DNA of 64,000 bases. Source: Emcibacter sp. GTDB lineage: Bacteria > Pseudomonadota > Alphaproteobacteria > Sphingomonadales > Emcibacteraceae. Shown here piece after piece: positions 44,273-52,968 of this stretch (the first letter of the stretch is position 1; the number at the start of each line of letters is the position of its first letter). Under the pieces are notes generated by a model that was not told the DNA's origin, ran no database searches, and was given only the letters and a program-made list of their open reading frames with translations. The stretch covers positions 1,280,001 to 1,344,000 of the forward strand of contig NZ_OY776217.1 of assembly GCF_963675455.1 (NCBI RefSeq), given 5' to 3'. Both the position numbers and the translations under genes were made by a program.

Positions 44273-46009
44273 ATGAATATTTTATTAGTAGATGACGATA
44301 TCGTGGACCGCGAACATGTCAAGCGTACTTTGAAGCGAACGGACGCTCAATGCGAGGTTGCTGAAGCAACTACTGTGGAAGACGGCCTTAAGCTTTTCCA
44401 TAAGCAACATTTTGATGTTGTTCTTCTTGATTATAAAATGCCCCAGCGGGATGGTATAGAAATGCTTCTGGAGCTGCGAACGGTTCCAAAAGAGGTTTCC
44501 ACGGCGATTGTCATGATGAGTAATTCCGAGGACGAGGAAATCGCGCAGGAATGTCTCAAGGCCGGCGCCCAGGATTTTCTGGTCAAGGGCGAAATCAACG
44601 CAACCCGGCTCCGGCGGGCCATTCTCAACGCTCAGACGCGGTTCGATCTGGAGCGGAAGCTTTACGACAGCTACAGCAAGGTCAAGGAACTGGCTGAACA
44701 GGACAGCCTGACCGGCCTTGCCAATCGTTACATGTTCGACGAAACCTTGAAACTGGCGCTGGCCAATAACAACCGGAAGGAACATAAAGTTGCCCTTCTG
44801 TTGATTGACCTGGATAATTTCAAATATGTAAATGACACCCACGGACATGACGTGGGGGACGAGTTGCTTAAAAAAGTCGTCGACCGGATTCAGAAAAACC
44901 TGAGGGGAGAGGAGCTGTTTGCCCGCCTGGGCGGTGATGAGTTTGCCATCATTCTTGGCAATCTCAGGGACACCCAGCATGCCAGCAAGGTTGCCCAGCG
45001 GATCCTGTCAGCCATGGGCGCACCTTTTGAGATTGGCCCCGCGCAGGTGAAAACGGCCCCCAGCATCGGTATAGCCATTCATCCGGATGATGGTGCCAGC
45101 TCGGAAGAAGTATTCAAATTTGCGGATATTGCCATGTACCGGGCCAAGAAACTTGGCAAGAATCAGATCTGCTTTTTCGAACAGGAAATGCAGGAACAGT
45201 TTTCCGTCCGCTACGACATCGAGCACAAGCTTCACACGGCCATCGAAAAGGACATGTTTGTTCTCCATTACCAACCGATCGTAAACCTTTCGGATGATCA
45301 TGTCTGCGGCTTCGAGGCCTTGGTGCGTTGCACCTTTGATGATACGATGAGGAGCCCCGATGTCTTTATCCCGATTGCGGAAGAATCTCGCCTTATCCTG
45401 CCGATAGGACGTTGGGTGATCAGGGAAGCCCTTGAGCAATTGTCGCGCTGGAACCAGAAGACGCATATTCCCCTGACCCTGTCGGTGAATATTTCACCTG
45501 TGCAACTCACCGACCAGCATTTGCCGGACTTTATACGGAAGCAGCTTGAAAAAAATGGTATCCCGCCGGAGCTTCTTGAACTGGAACTGACGGAAACGGC
45601 GCTTCTCGATAATACACAGGGCAAGCGGGATGTGATCGAAGAGCTCCACGGGCTTGGATGTCGCATTGCCCTCGATGATTTCGGGACTGGTTTCTCCTCG
45701 GTTTCGCATCTTCAGAACTTTCCAATCTCGACGGTCAAGATCGACCGTTCACTGATGCCGGGGATTTCGGAGGAATGCCGGTCGCGGTCTCTTCTGAGGG
45801 GCCTGTCGGCCATGGCTCATTCTCTTGGGCTGGCTATTGTGGCGGAGGGGATTGAGACCGAATACCATCTTTCCTTCTGCCGGGAGATGGGCATACACAA
45901 GGCGCAGGGCTATCATCTGGGTCGCCCCCAGCCCATTGAGGAGTTGGAGGAGGGCCTGTTGGCCGGGAATTCTTTGGCAGGTCATATCCCGGTCAGTCGG
46001 AGAGCGTAA
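44273..46009 (+). CDS. Response regulator with GGDEF and EAL domains (c-di-GMP turnover)
   Basis: The protein has 578 aa. It has a receiver domain (Asp53 in VVLLDYKMPQRDG), a diguanylate cyclase domain (DNFKYVNDTHGHDVGDELL, intact active site FARLGGDEFAIIL), and a phosphodiesterase domain with EALVR and DDFGTGFSS. Both active sites look complete, so either activity may dominate. No RxxD inhibitory site is evident before GGDEF. It ends the kinase-receiver-effector cassette, suggesting that signals sensed by the kinase change c-di-GMP and hence attachment or motility. Confidence 0.94.
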   Translation: MNILLVDDDIVDREHVKRTLKRTDAQCEVAEATTVEDGLKLFHKQHFDVVLLDYKMPQRDGIEMLLELRTVPKEVSTAIVMMSNSEDEEIAQECLKAGAQDFLVKGEINATRLRRAILNAQTRFDLERKLYDSYSKVKELAEQDSLTGLANRYMFDETLKLALANNNRKEHKVALLLIDLDNFKYVNDTHGHDVGDELLKKVVDRIQKNLRGEELFARLGGDEFAIILGNLRDTQHASKVAQRILSAMGAPFEIGPAQVKTAPSIGIAIHPDDGASSEEVFKFADIAMYRAKKLGKNQICFFEQEMQEQFSVRYDIEHKLHTAIEKDMFVLHYQPIVNLSDDHVCGFEALVRCTFDDTMRSPDVFIPIAEESRLILPIGRWVIREALEQLSRWNQKTHIPLTLSVNISPVQLTDQHLPDFIRKQLEKNGIPPELLELELTETALLDNTQGKRDVIEELHGLGCRIALDDFGTGFSSVSHLQNFPISTVKIDRSLMPGISEECRSRSLLRGLSAMAHSLGLAIVAEGIETEYHLSFCREMGIHKAQGYHLGRPQPIEELEEGLLAGNSLAGHIPVSRRA

Positions 46010-46064
46010 CATATCCTCCCCGACGCGCCCCAGTATGCGCCGGGTTGGTATGGGGTGAACATTT

Positions 46065-46751
46065 TTACCAGATGTAGGGAAATACCCGGTATTTCACATT
46101 TTTCATATAGACGCGGTATTCTTCGCCCCGGCGTTTCAGAAGCTGGCTTTCCTCATAGGGAATAAACAGCAGGAAGGTCAGGCCGATCATGGCCGTCCAC
46201 ATCAATTGGCCCATATGGGGGTGGATCAGCAACCCGCCGACGCCTGCTATCATTGCCCCCTGGTACATGGGGTGGCGCACACGGGCGTAACTGCCTGCCA
46301 TATTGAGCGGCGCCACATCATCTGCCGAATGGGACAGGGCTTCTGCATCGACGCCGACAAAAGCGCGAAGGGCGCCGAAGGTGAAGCCTTCGAGAAATGC
46401 GAAAAAGCCCAGTAACGACAAACATACGCCGGCAAATCCAGCCCAATAACCAAGCTCGAGCGCCGGGCCGGGGACTGGTTGATGTAGATAATAGACCGCC
46501 CACCAGGTCAGCGTTGACACGGTGATGAAAACCCGCCGTTCAATGCCGGAGCTTTTTGGCGAACCATAGACCATCCTTTTGAAGAATGGCAGAACCATCA
46601 GGATGTGGACGAACACCCAGATCCCGTAAAGCGCCACATTGTAAATATAATTCTCCACCGGCGCCGCGGCGTCATAATGAAATCCATAGATCAATGAGCC
46701 GAAAACGCTCATCAATCCCAACAAGGCAAACAGAAAATATAATGCAGACAT
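46065..46751 (-). CDS. Isoprenylcysteine methyltransferase-like membrane protein
   Basis: The protein has 228 aa with about six membrane helices. The C-terminal part has the ICMT/PEMT pattern: SYARVRHPMYQGAMIAGVGG, then IPYEESQLLKRRGEEYRVYM, where the RHP and EE motifs bind S-adenosylmethionine. Bacterial members methylate unknown lipids or small molecules, and NnrU-like relatives look similar. A 9-bp inverted repeat (CCCCTTATT/AATAAGGGG) lies just upstream of the start at 46759-46801. Confidence 0.8.
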   Translation of the reverse strand: MSALYFLFALLGLMSVFGSLIYGFHYDAAAPVENYIYNVALYGIWVFVHILMVLPFFKRMVYGSPKSSGIERRVFITVSTLTWWAVYYLHQPVPGPALELGYWAGFAGVCLSLLGFFAFLEGFTFGALRAFVGVDAEALSHSADDVAPLNMAGSYARVRHPMYQGAMIAGVGGLLIHPHMGQLMWTAMIGLTFLLFIPYEESQLLKRRGEEYRVYMKNVKYRVFPYIW

Positions 46752-46758
46752 GATAACT

Positions 46759-46801
46759 CCCCTTATTTATTATTGGTTGCGCATTGTAACACAATAAGGG
46801 G
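46759..46801. promoter_or_regulatory. Inverted repeat CCCCTTATT-N25-AATAAGGGG
   Basis: Nine-base arms (46759-46767 and 46793-46801) flank 25 bases immediately upstream of the membrane-methyltransferase ATG. This could be an operator or an mRNA hairpin masking the ribosome site. The left arm (AAGGGGAG in mRNA sense) overlaps the likely ribosome site. Confidence 0.35.
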
Positions 46802-46911
46802 GAACTACAACTATACTGAATGGGATATGAAGACCTGCTGACGGGCCTTACATTCAGGCAGAAAAATACTCTTTAAGTGGCAGGTTTTTCGCTTCTTTCT
46901 AAAGCGGTTTC

Positions 46912-47787
46912 TCAGCCCAGATGTTTCCTGAAAAACTCCATGGTTCTTTCCCACGCCAGTTTGGCATCCTTTGCATCATAACGGCTGGTGGAATAATTAT
47001 GGAAGCCGTGGTTGGCGCCTTCGTACATGAACATTTCATATTGTTTGCCATGTTGTTTCAGCGCCGCTTCATAGGCCGGCCAGCCTTCATTGATGCGTTT
47101 GTCGAGACTTGCCAGATGGATCATCAGCGGGGCCTTGATGTTGGCGACCTCGTCAAGCGGGGCCGCCCGACCGTAAAAAGGCACAGCCGCGGCAAGGTCC
47201 GGCACCCGGGCGGCCAGCAGGTTTGACACCCCGCCGCCGTAACAGAAGCCGACGCAGCCGACCTTGCCGGTGCAGTCCTTCCGGCCCTGCAGATATTTCA
47301 CGGCGGCGACAAAATCCTCGAACATCTTCTCGGGGTCCCGTTTGCCCTGCATGGTCCGGCCGTCGTCGTCATTTCCGGGATAACCGCCGAGGGGGTAAAG
47401 AGCATCCGGCGCCAGCACCTGATAGCCGCCGAGCGCCGCCCGGCGGGCCACATCCTCTACATACGGATTAAGGCCCCGGTTTTCATGGATCACGACAATG
47501 CCGGACAGCTTGCCTTTTGCATCAGCGGGTCGCACATAAAGGCCGCCCATGGTGCCGGCCCCCATGGGGGAGGAATAGGTAATCCGTTCGGCGACAATCC
47601 GGGGATCACTATCCGGCACTTCCTGGGCGCTGGCGTAATCGGGCATGACGCTATCCAGCAGCGCCGCCATGGTCACCCCGCCAACCGCATAGGTGCCGAG
47701 CCGGTTCATGAAACTTCGCCGGTCCATGTCTCCGTGGCAATATCCGTCATAAAGATCATAGACATCCTGTGGGGGTTTCAGTTTCAT
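46912..47787 (-). CDS. Dienelactone-hydrolase family protein, Tat-exported
   Basis: The protein has 291 aa. The N-terminus has MDRRSFMNRLGTYAVGGV, a twin-arginine signal, cleaved near ASAQE. The alpha/beta-hydrolase core carries the DLH-type nucleophile Cys in VGFCYGGG, with Asp in LASLDKRIN and His in GANHGFHNYST. Plant and bacterial dienelactone hydrolases open lactone rings in aromatic breakdown, but many Tat-exported members have no known substrate. No aromatic-degradation genes are adjacent. Confidence 0.88.
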   Translation of the reverse strand: MKLKPPQDVYDLYDGYCHGDMDRRSFMNRLGTYAVGGVTMAALLDSVMPDYASAQEVPDSDPRIVAERITYSSPMGAGTMGGLYVRPADAKGKLSGIVVIHENRGLNPYVEDVARRAALGGYQVLAPDALYPLGGYPGNDDDGRTMQGKRDPEKMFEDFVAAVKYLQGRKDCTGKVGCVGFCYGGGVSNLLAARVPDLAAAVPFYGRAAPLDEVANIKAPLMIHLASLDKRINEGWPAYEAALKQHGKQYEMFMYEGANHGFHNYSTSRYDAKDAKLAWERTMEFFRKHLG

Positions 47788-47842
47788 GGTCGTCTCCTTT
47801 CAAAAATGGCTCCCCCTGAAAAATCAGGGGGAGGGTGGTTTT

Positions 47843-50020
47843 TTACTCAGGTACTGGAAAGCCGCGGGACCGCATCAGCGGGGCGACCTCGGCATCGCGG
47901 CCGCGGAAGGCCCGGTAGGCATCGGCCGGGTCGACGGAGTTCCTGACCGCGAACAGATGTTTGACCAGTTTGGCGGCCAGCTCTTCATCATAGAAGCCGC
48001 CCGGGGCATTGGCAAAGGCTTCGGCCGCATCGGCGGTCAGCACCTCGGCCCACATATAGCCGTAATAACCTGCCGCATAGCCTTCGCCGGAGAAGACATG
48101 GCCGAACTGGGGCGTGCGGTGGCGCATGACCAGCTCTTTCGGCATGTTGAGTGCGGCCAGCGTTTCCCGCTCGAATTTATCAGGGTCGATACCGGCCGGG
48201 TCCATGGTGTGAAGCTTCATGTCAATGATGGCCGAGGCCAGATATTCGGTGGTCTTGAAACCTTCATTGAAGGTGGCCGCTTTTTTGATTTTGGCCACAA
48301 GTTCGGCCGGGATCGGCTCGCCACTTTCGTAATGGACCAGATAGTTATTGATGACCTCGTCCGTGGTCAGCCAGTTTTCCAGAAGCTGGGACTGGAATTC
48401 CGTATAGTCCCTGACCCCGCTGTTCAGCGTCGGATAGGCGACACTGGAGGACAGGGCATGCAGGGCATGGCCGAACTCATGGAAATAGGTTTCCGCATCA
48501 TCCCAGGAAATCAGTACCGGCTCACCGGGCGCACCCTTGGTGAAGTTGCTGTTGTTGGAAGACAGCACCGTTTCCTTGCCGTCAAAGGTGGTGTGGCTGC
48601 GGTAGCTGTTGGCCCAGGCGCCGGAACGCTTGCCCTTGCGGGCGAAGGGATCAAGATACCACAGGCCGATATGCTCGCCGGTGTCGATATTGGTGACTTC
48701 CCAGACTTTCATATCAGGATGATAAACCGGCACCGAGCCATCCGGCACCGGGGTGAATTTGAACTTGAACAGGCGGCCGGCCACATGGAACATGGCGTCG
48801 CGCAGCTTGTCCAGTTGCAGATATTGTTTCACCTCGTTGGAGTCCAGGTCATATCTGTCCTTGCGGACCTTTTCCGCATAATATCGATAATCCCAGGGCT
48901 CGATGGTAATATCGGCCCCTTCCTGATCTGCAATGGCCTGCATGTCGGCCACTTCTTCCCGTACCCGGGCGATGGCGGCGGGCCAGACGGCCTCCATCAG
49001 GTCGATAGCCCGCTCCGGCGTTTTTGCCATGCGGTTTTCCAGCCGCCACTGGGCATAGTTGTCATACCCCAGCAGCGCGACCCGCTCATCCCGTAGTTTC
49101 AGGATTTCGGAAATGATGGCATTGGTGTCATGTTCGTCGCCATTGTCGCCGCGGTTGTAATAGGTGCGCCAGACCTTTTCCCGCAAACCCCGCTCGTCCG
49201 AGAAGGTCAGGAAAGGATCCATGGACGAGCGGGTGTTGGTGATCGCATATTTTCCGTCCTGGCCGGCGGACGTGGCGGCTGCTTTGGCTGCATTGACCAC
49301 AGAGTCCGGCAGGCCGGACAGCTGATCGGCTGTCAGGAAATGGACGTAATTTTCCTCATCGGCCAGAAGATTGTTGGAGAAATCGGTGTAAAGTTCGGCC
49401 AGTTCCTTGTTGATGGCGGCATAACGTTCCTTGGCCGCCCCTTCGAGGGTGGCGCCGTTCCGGGCAAACCCTTCATAGGTCAGGAGAACAACCCGCTGCT
49501 GGTCCGGGCGCAGGTTTTGCATTTCCTCGCCTTCATAAACGGCGCGGACCCGGGCAAAGAGCTTTTCATTCTGATTGATTTTTGACTGGAAGTCGGACAG
49601 TTCCGGCACCAGCTCTTTTTCAATTTCCCGGAATTCCGGGCCCGACATATTGTTGCCCCAGATGCCCCAGTAGGAGAACATCCGGTCCAGCGGCTTGCCG
49701 CTACGTTCCAGGGCAACGATGGTATTATCAAAAGTGGCCGGTTCCGGATTTGCCGTAATGGCGTCAATTTCCGCCAGTGTGTCGGCCATGCCTTTGCGCA
49801 GGTCGTCTTTCAGGTGGGGCAGCATCTCGGCCATTTTATCGAAGGCGGGAACACCGCCGTATGGGCCGGCCCATTCAGCCAGCAGCGGGTTCTCTGCGGC
49901 AGCGGCCGCCTCAATGGTCTGTTCAGTGTCTTTGTTCATGGATGTTTCATTTGAATTACAGGAAACAAGGCCCAGCATTAACGGCAGCAGGGCCAGGCTT
50001 TTGAGCCGGGTGGACGTCAT
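47843..50020 (-). CDS. M3-family metallopeptidase lipoprotein (peptidyl-dipeptidase Dcp-like)
   Basis: The protein has 725 aa. The signal peptide ends in the lipobox LGLVSC, so it is a lipoprotein of the periplasmic face. The zinc site is HEFGH (His514-His518) in YFHEFGHALHAL, with a downstream Glu ligand near GFKTTEYLASAI. The fold is the M3 oligopeptidase type. Dcp cuts dipeptides from the C-terminus of short peptides. Membrane attachment suggests feeding on peptides that enter the periplasm, perhaps through the TonB receptors. It is convergent with nothing nearby, and a short gap precedes the trxB terminator. Confidence 0.92.
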   Translation of the reverse strand: MTSTRLKSLALLPLMLGLVSCNSNETSMNKDTEQTIEAAAAAENPLLAEWAGPYGGVPAFDKMAEMLPHLKDDLRKGMADTLAEIDAITANPEPATFDNTIVALERSGKPLDRMFSYWGIWGNNMSGPEFREIEKELVPELSDFQSKINQNEKLFARVRAVYEGEEMQNLRPDQQRVVLLTYEGFARNGATLEGAAKERYAAINKELAELYTDFSNNLLADEENYVHFLTADQLSGLPDSVVNAAKAAATSAGQDGKYAITNTRSSMDPFLTFSDERGLREKVWRTYYNRGDNGDEHDTNAIISEILKLRDERVALLGYDNYAQWRLENRMAKTPERAIDLMEAVWPAAIARVREEVADMQAIADQEGADITIEPWDYRYYAEKVRKDRYDLDSNEVKQYLQLDKLRDAMFHVAGRLFKFKFTPVPDGSVPVYHPDMKVWEVTNIDTGEHIGLWYLDPFARKGKRSGAWANSYRSHTTFDGKETVLSSNNSNFTKGAPGEPVLISWDDAETYFHEFGHALHALSSSVAYPTLNSGVRDYTEFQSQLLENWLTTDEVINNYLVHYESGEPIPAELVAKIKKAATFNEGFKTTEYLASAIIDMKLHTMDPAGIDPDKFERETLAALNMPKELVMRHRTPQFGHVFSGEGYAAGYYGYMWAEVLTADAAEAFANAPGGFYDEELAAKLVKHLFAVRNSVDPADAYRAFRGRDAEVAPLMRSRGFPVPE

Positions 50021-50106
50021 GACATATCCCTCTTTTATGAGTTGTTTATATTATGAACTTTACCGGGCCCGGGGATAGTGGTCAATCTCTACACAAGGGA
50101 GGACAA

Positions 50107-50135
50107 TAAAAAAGGAGGCCGGTGGGGGCCTCCTT
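50107..50135 (-). terminator. Terminator of trxB
   Basis: AAGGAGGCC (50112-50120) pairs with GGCCTCCTT (50127-50135). On the minus strand the stem runs into TTTTTTATT, 22 bases after the trxB stop. Confidence 0.85.
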
Positions 50136-50157
50136 GGGAATAGCAGAAGGTACTCGG

Positions 50158-51096
50158 TTAGTGCGCGAGATATTTCTCCGCTTCCAGGGCGGCCATGCAG
50201 CCCATGCCGGCGGAAGTCACTGCCTGGCGGAAGATATCGTCGGTCACATCACCGGCGGCATAAACTCCCTCGGTACTGGTCCTGGTGCTGTCCGGTGCGG
50301 TGATTAGATAGCCGTTGTCTTTCATGTCCAGCTTGCCTTTGAACAGCTCGGTCGCCGGGGCATGGCCGATAGCGACAAACAGGCCGTGGACCGGAATTTC
50401 CCGGGTTTCGCCGGTTTTGGTGCTTTTGATGCGCAGGCCGGTGACACCAAGCGGATTTTCGTCGCCAAGAACCTCGTCCAGGGCGTGATCCCAGATCACC
50501 TCGATTTTTTCATGGTTCAGCAGGCGGTCCTGCAGGATCTTCTCGGCGCGCAAGCTGTCCCGGCGGTGGATCAGGGTCACCTTGCTGGCGAAGTTGGTCA
50601 GGAACAGGGCTTCCTCAACGGCGGTGTTGCCGCCGCCGATCACGGCCACTTCCTTGTTGCGATAAAAGAAACCGTCACAGGTGGCGCAGGCGGACACGCC
50701 GAAGCCCTTGAATTTTTCCTCGCTCGGGTCGCCAAGCCAGCGGGCCTGGGCGCCGGTGCAGATGATCAGCGAGTCACAGGTATAGGTCTGGCCGCTGTCG
50801 CCTTTCAGGGTGTAGGGTTTTTTCGAGAAATCGACGTCGATGATATAGTCGGCGACCATTTCCGTACCCACATGTTCGGCCTGTTTCTGCATCTGTTCCA
50901 TCAGCCACGGGCCCTGGATCACATCGGCAAAACCGGGATAGTTTTCCACGTCGGTGGTGGTGGTCAGCTGGCCGCCGGGCTGCATGCCCTGAATCAGAAG
51001 GGGTTCAAGCATGGCGCGCGCGGCATAAATGGCGGCGGTATATCCGGCCGGTCCGGAACCTAGAATAATAAGACGTGAATGCCGTGCTTCTGACAT
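50158..51096 (-). CDS. trxB: Thioredoxin reductase
   Basis: The protein has 312 aa. It has FAD-binding LGSGPAGYTAAIYAARA, the redox-active CATC in GVSACATCDGFF, and NADPH-binding VAVIGGGNTAVEEAL. It keeps thioredoxin reduced with NADPH. The length matches E. coli TrxB (321 aa). It is followed by a clear terminator. Confidence 0.96.
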   Translation of the reverse strand: MSEARHSRLIILGSGPAGYTAAIYAARAMLEPLLIQGMQPGGQLTTTTDVENYPGFADVIQGPWLMEQMQKQAEHVGTEMVADYIIDVDFSKKPYTLKGDSGQTYTCDSLIICTGAQARWLGDPSEEKFKGFGVSACATCDGFFYRNKEVAVIGGGNTAVEEALFLTNFASKVTLIHRRDSLRAEKILQDRLLNHEKIEVIWDHALDEVLGDENPLGVTGLRIKSTKTGETREIPVHGLFVAIGHAPATELFKGKLDMKDNGYLITAPDSTRTSTEGVYAAGDVTDDIFRQAVTSAGMGCMAALEAEKYLAH

Positions 51097-51145
51097 CTGG
51101 GAACTCCCTGTTAAAATAATTCCAAAGTGTATGGTAAGTTATTTA

Positions 51146-51178
51146 GGGAAAGGTAGACATATTGTCCAGACCTTTCCC
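51146..51178 (-). terminator. Hairpin between the HPF-like gene and trxB
   Basis: GGGAAAGGT pairs with ACCTTTCCC over nine bases, with an inner GACA/TGTC stem. The tail on the minus strand is only TAAAT, so it may be a weak terminator, attenuator or processing site rather than a classical terminator. Confidence 0.45.
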
Positions 51179-51231
51179 TTTTGTGGAATAAAGTTTGATC
51201 AGGTTTCCGTCGAAACCCGATCGGGCCGGCT

Positions 51232-51831
51232 TCAGCGTCCGCTGCCCAGCCGGTTTGGATCGTCGACGAATTTAAGCTCTCCCGTCGCCTCGACCGTGCT
51301 GGCCTGGGGTCCCTGATCGCTTTCCTCGCTGTCCACAACGACTCTCACCGCACAGCCTTCCGTCAGGGCATTAAACCCCTCTCCGATGACGCTGTTGCGA
51401 TGGAAATAGATTTCCCGTCCGTCTGTCAGCGAGATAAAACCATAGCCTTCCTCGGGCAGAATCCGGCTGACACGGCCCTGGGGAGGCATGTCGTGATGCT
51501 TGATTTCCCCCCGAAGCTTGCGGGCATATTCTTCCAGCTGCCGGGCCATGGCATTGAAGGCGTCATTGAGGGTCGGCAGCAGTTCTTCATGGCGCTGGTG
51601 TGTGCCGGGATCCTTGCTGACCACCAGTTTCTTGCCCGGAACATTAACCTCGATGGTGACATGAAATTCATTGCCCTTGACGTGGTGTTTGTGGTTCTTG
51701 GAGACAATTACTGTGGCATCGGTCATATGCTGAAAAAAGCGTTCCAGCTTTTTACTTTTTTCCCTGATCTGCTGTTCCATTGCCGGGCTGGCGTCAAGGC
51801 TGTCGAACACGATCTGAATGGGCTGTTCCAT
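51232..51831 (-). CDS. Ribosome hibernation factor-like protein (HPF/RaiA) fused to a cold-shock domain
   Basis: The protein has 199 aa. Residues 1-110 form the HPF/RaiA fold (IQIVFDSLDASPAMEQQIRE, FHVTIEVNVPGKKLVV, AFNAMARQLEEY). Residues about 120-185 form a cold-shock-like OB domain (GRVSRILPEEGYGFISLTDG, EIYFHRNSV). Such fusions are known in proteobacteria; they may bind idle ribosomes and mRNA. The usual long-HPF dimerisation domain is replaced by the cold-shock domain. AAAGGAG eight bases before ATG 51831 sets the start. Confidence 0.9.
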   Translation of the reverse strand: MEQPIQIVFDSLDASPAMEQQIREKSKKLERFFQHMTDATVIVSKNHKHHVKGNEFHVTIEVNVPGKKLVVSKDPGTHQRHEELLPTLNDAFNAMARQLEEYARKLRGEIKHHDMPPQGRVSRILPEEGYGFISLTDGREIYFHRNSVIGEGFNALTEGCAVRVVVDSEESDQGPQASTVEATGELKFVDDPNRLGSGR

Positions 51832-51951
51832 GGTTCTGCTCCTTTGTGTTTTTACCACTTTCCGACTCTGATGTGGTTATTTCATTGTCCTAGGTCAAGC
51901 TTTGGTGCTTTCCTTTACTTTTATCATAGTACGGGACAGGAGCAGGCGGGA

Positions 51952-52968
51952 TCAAGCGGCTTTGCGGGTGTCGCCAATCAGAACAAGATTATCCAGGAAC
52001 TGCAGGGCGCTGTTCTGCCAGGAAAAGCTCATGGCATAGTCGCGGCAATATTGCGGGGAGATTTTCAGGGCACCCTCGACGGCCTTCTTCAGGTCGTGGT
52101 CCAAAACACCGGCGCCACTGTCGCCGATGACGTCAATGGGGCCGTTGACTGGATAGGCGGCAACCGGCACACCGCAGGCGAGCGCTTCCAGCAAGACCAG
52201 CCCGAAAGTGTCGAACCGGCTCGGGAACACAAAGACATCGCCCAGGTTATAATATTGAACCAGTTTCTCACCGAACTTGGGGCCGGTAAAGATGGCGTCG
52301 GGATATTTTTTCTTAAGGCTTTCCAGATCCGGTCCGCCGCCGATCACCACCTTGGTGCCGTCCAGCTCCAGATCGAGGAATTCATTGATATTTTTTTCCA
52401 GCGACACCCGGCCCACATGGATATAGACCGGGCCTTTCAGGTCCATGACCCTTTCATTTAGCGGCCGGAACAAATCGGTATCGACCCCGCGGGTCCAGTT
52501 CATCAGGTTGGTGATGCGGAAATCCCGGAGTTCCTGTTTGACCGCCTCGGTGGCGACCATGACGCCGGCGGAGGCATTATGAAACCAGCGGATGACTGTG
52601 TAGCTGACGCTGCGGGGAACGCGCATTTTCTGGTAAAAATAGGTCGGGAAATTGGTGTGGTAGCTGGTGGTGAAGGCCAGATTTCCCCTGATGCAGACCC
52701 GGCGGGCGGCGCAGCCCAGCGGCCCTTCGGTGGCAATATGGATGGCGTCCGGTTTTTCCGTTTCCAGATAGGCGCGGATTTTCCGGGCGGCAAACAGGCT
52801 CAGGCGCACTTCGGGATAGAGCGGGTTGGGCAGGGTAAAGCAATCGGCCGGGGTGATGAAGTCGACCTTGTGGCCGAGGGCGTGACATTCTGTCTGCAAC
52901 TGGGTCAGGGTCCGGACGACCCCGTTGACCTGTGGCGGCGCGGCGTCGGTTACAATCAGGATCTTCAT
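51952..52968 (-). CDS. GT4-family glycosyltransferase
   Basis: The protein has 338 aa and is a GT-B fold transferase. The acceptor side has TDAAPPQVNGVVRTL and the donor side has VGRVSLEKNI and FPSRFDTFGLVLLEALACG with the E-x7-E motif. It belongs to the group of lipid glycosyltransferases that resemble SqdX and PimB. It starts inside the stop of the metallophosphoesterase gene (TGATG), so the two are coupled. A role in making a glycolipid or capsule precursor is plausible. Donor and acceptor are unknown. Confidence 0.9.
   Translation of the reverse strand: MKILIVTDAAPPQVNGVVRTLTQLQTECHALGHKVDFITPADCFTLPNPLYPEVRLSLFAARKIRAYLETEKPDAIHIATEGPLGCAARRVCIRGNLAFTTSYHTNFPTYFYQKMRVPRSVSYTVIRWFHNASAGVMVATEAVKQELRDFRITNLMNWTRGVDTDLFRPLNERVMDLKGPVYIHVGRVSLEKNINEFLDLELDGTKVVIGGGPDLESLKKKYPDAIFTGPKFGEKLVQYYNLGDVFVFPSRFDTFGLVLLEALACGVPVAAYPVNGPIDVIGDSGAGVLDHDLKKAVEGALKISPQYCRDYAMSFSWQNSALQFLDNLVLIGDTRKAA

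Noticed and set aside
47786..49096. Open plus-strand frame of 436 codons
   Set aside because: Antisense to the M3 peptidase with its HEFGH site; no independent evidence.
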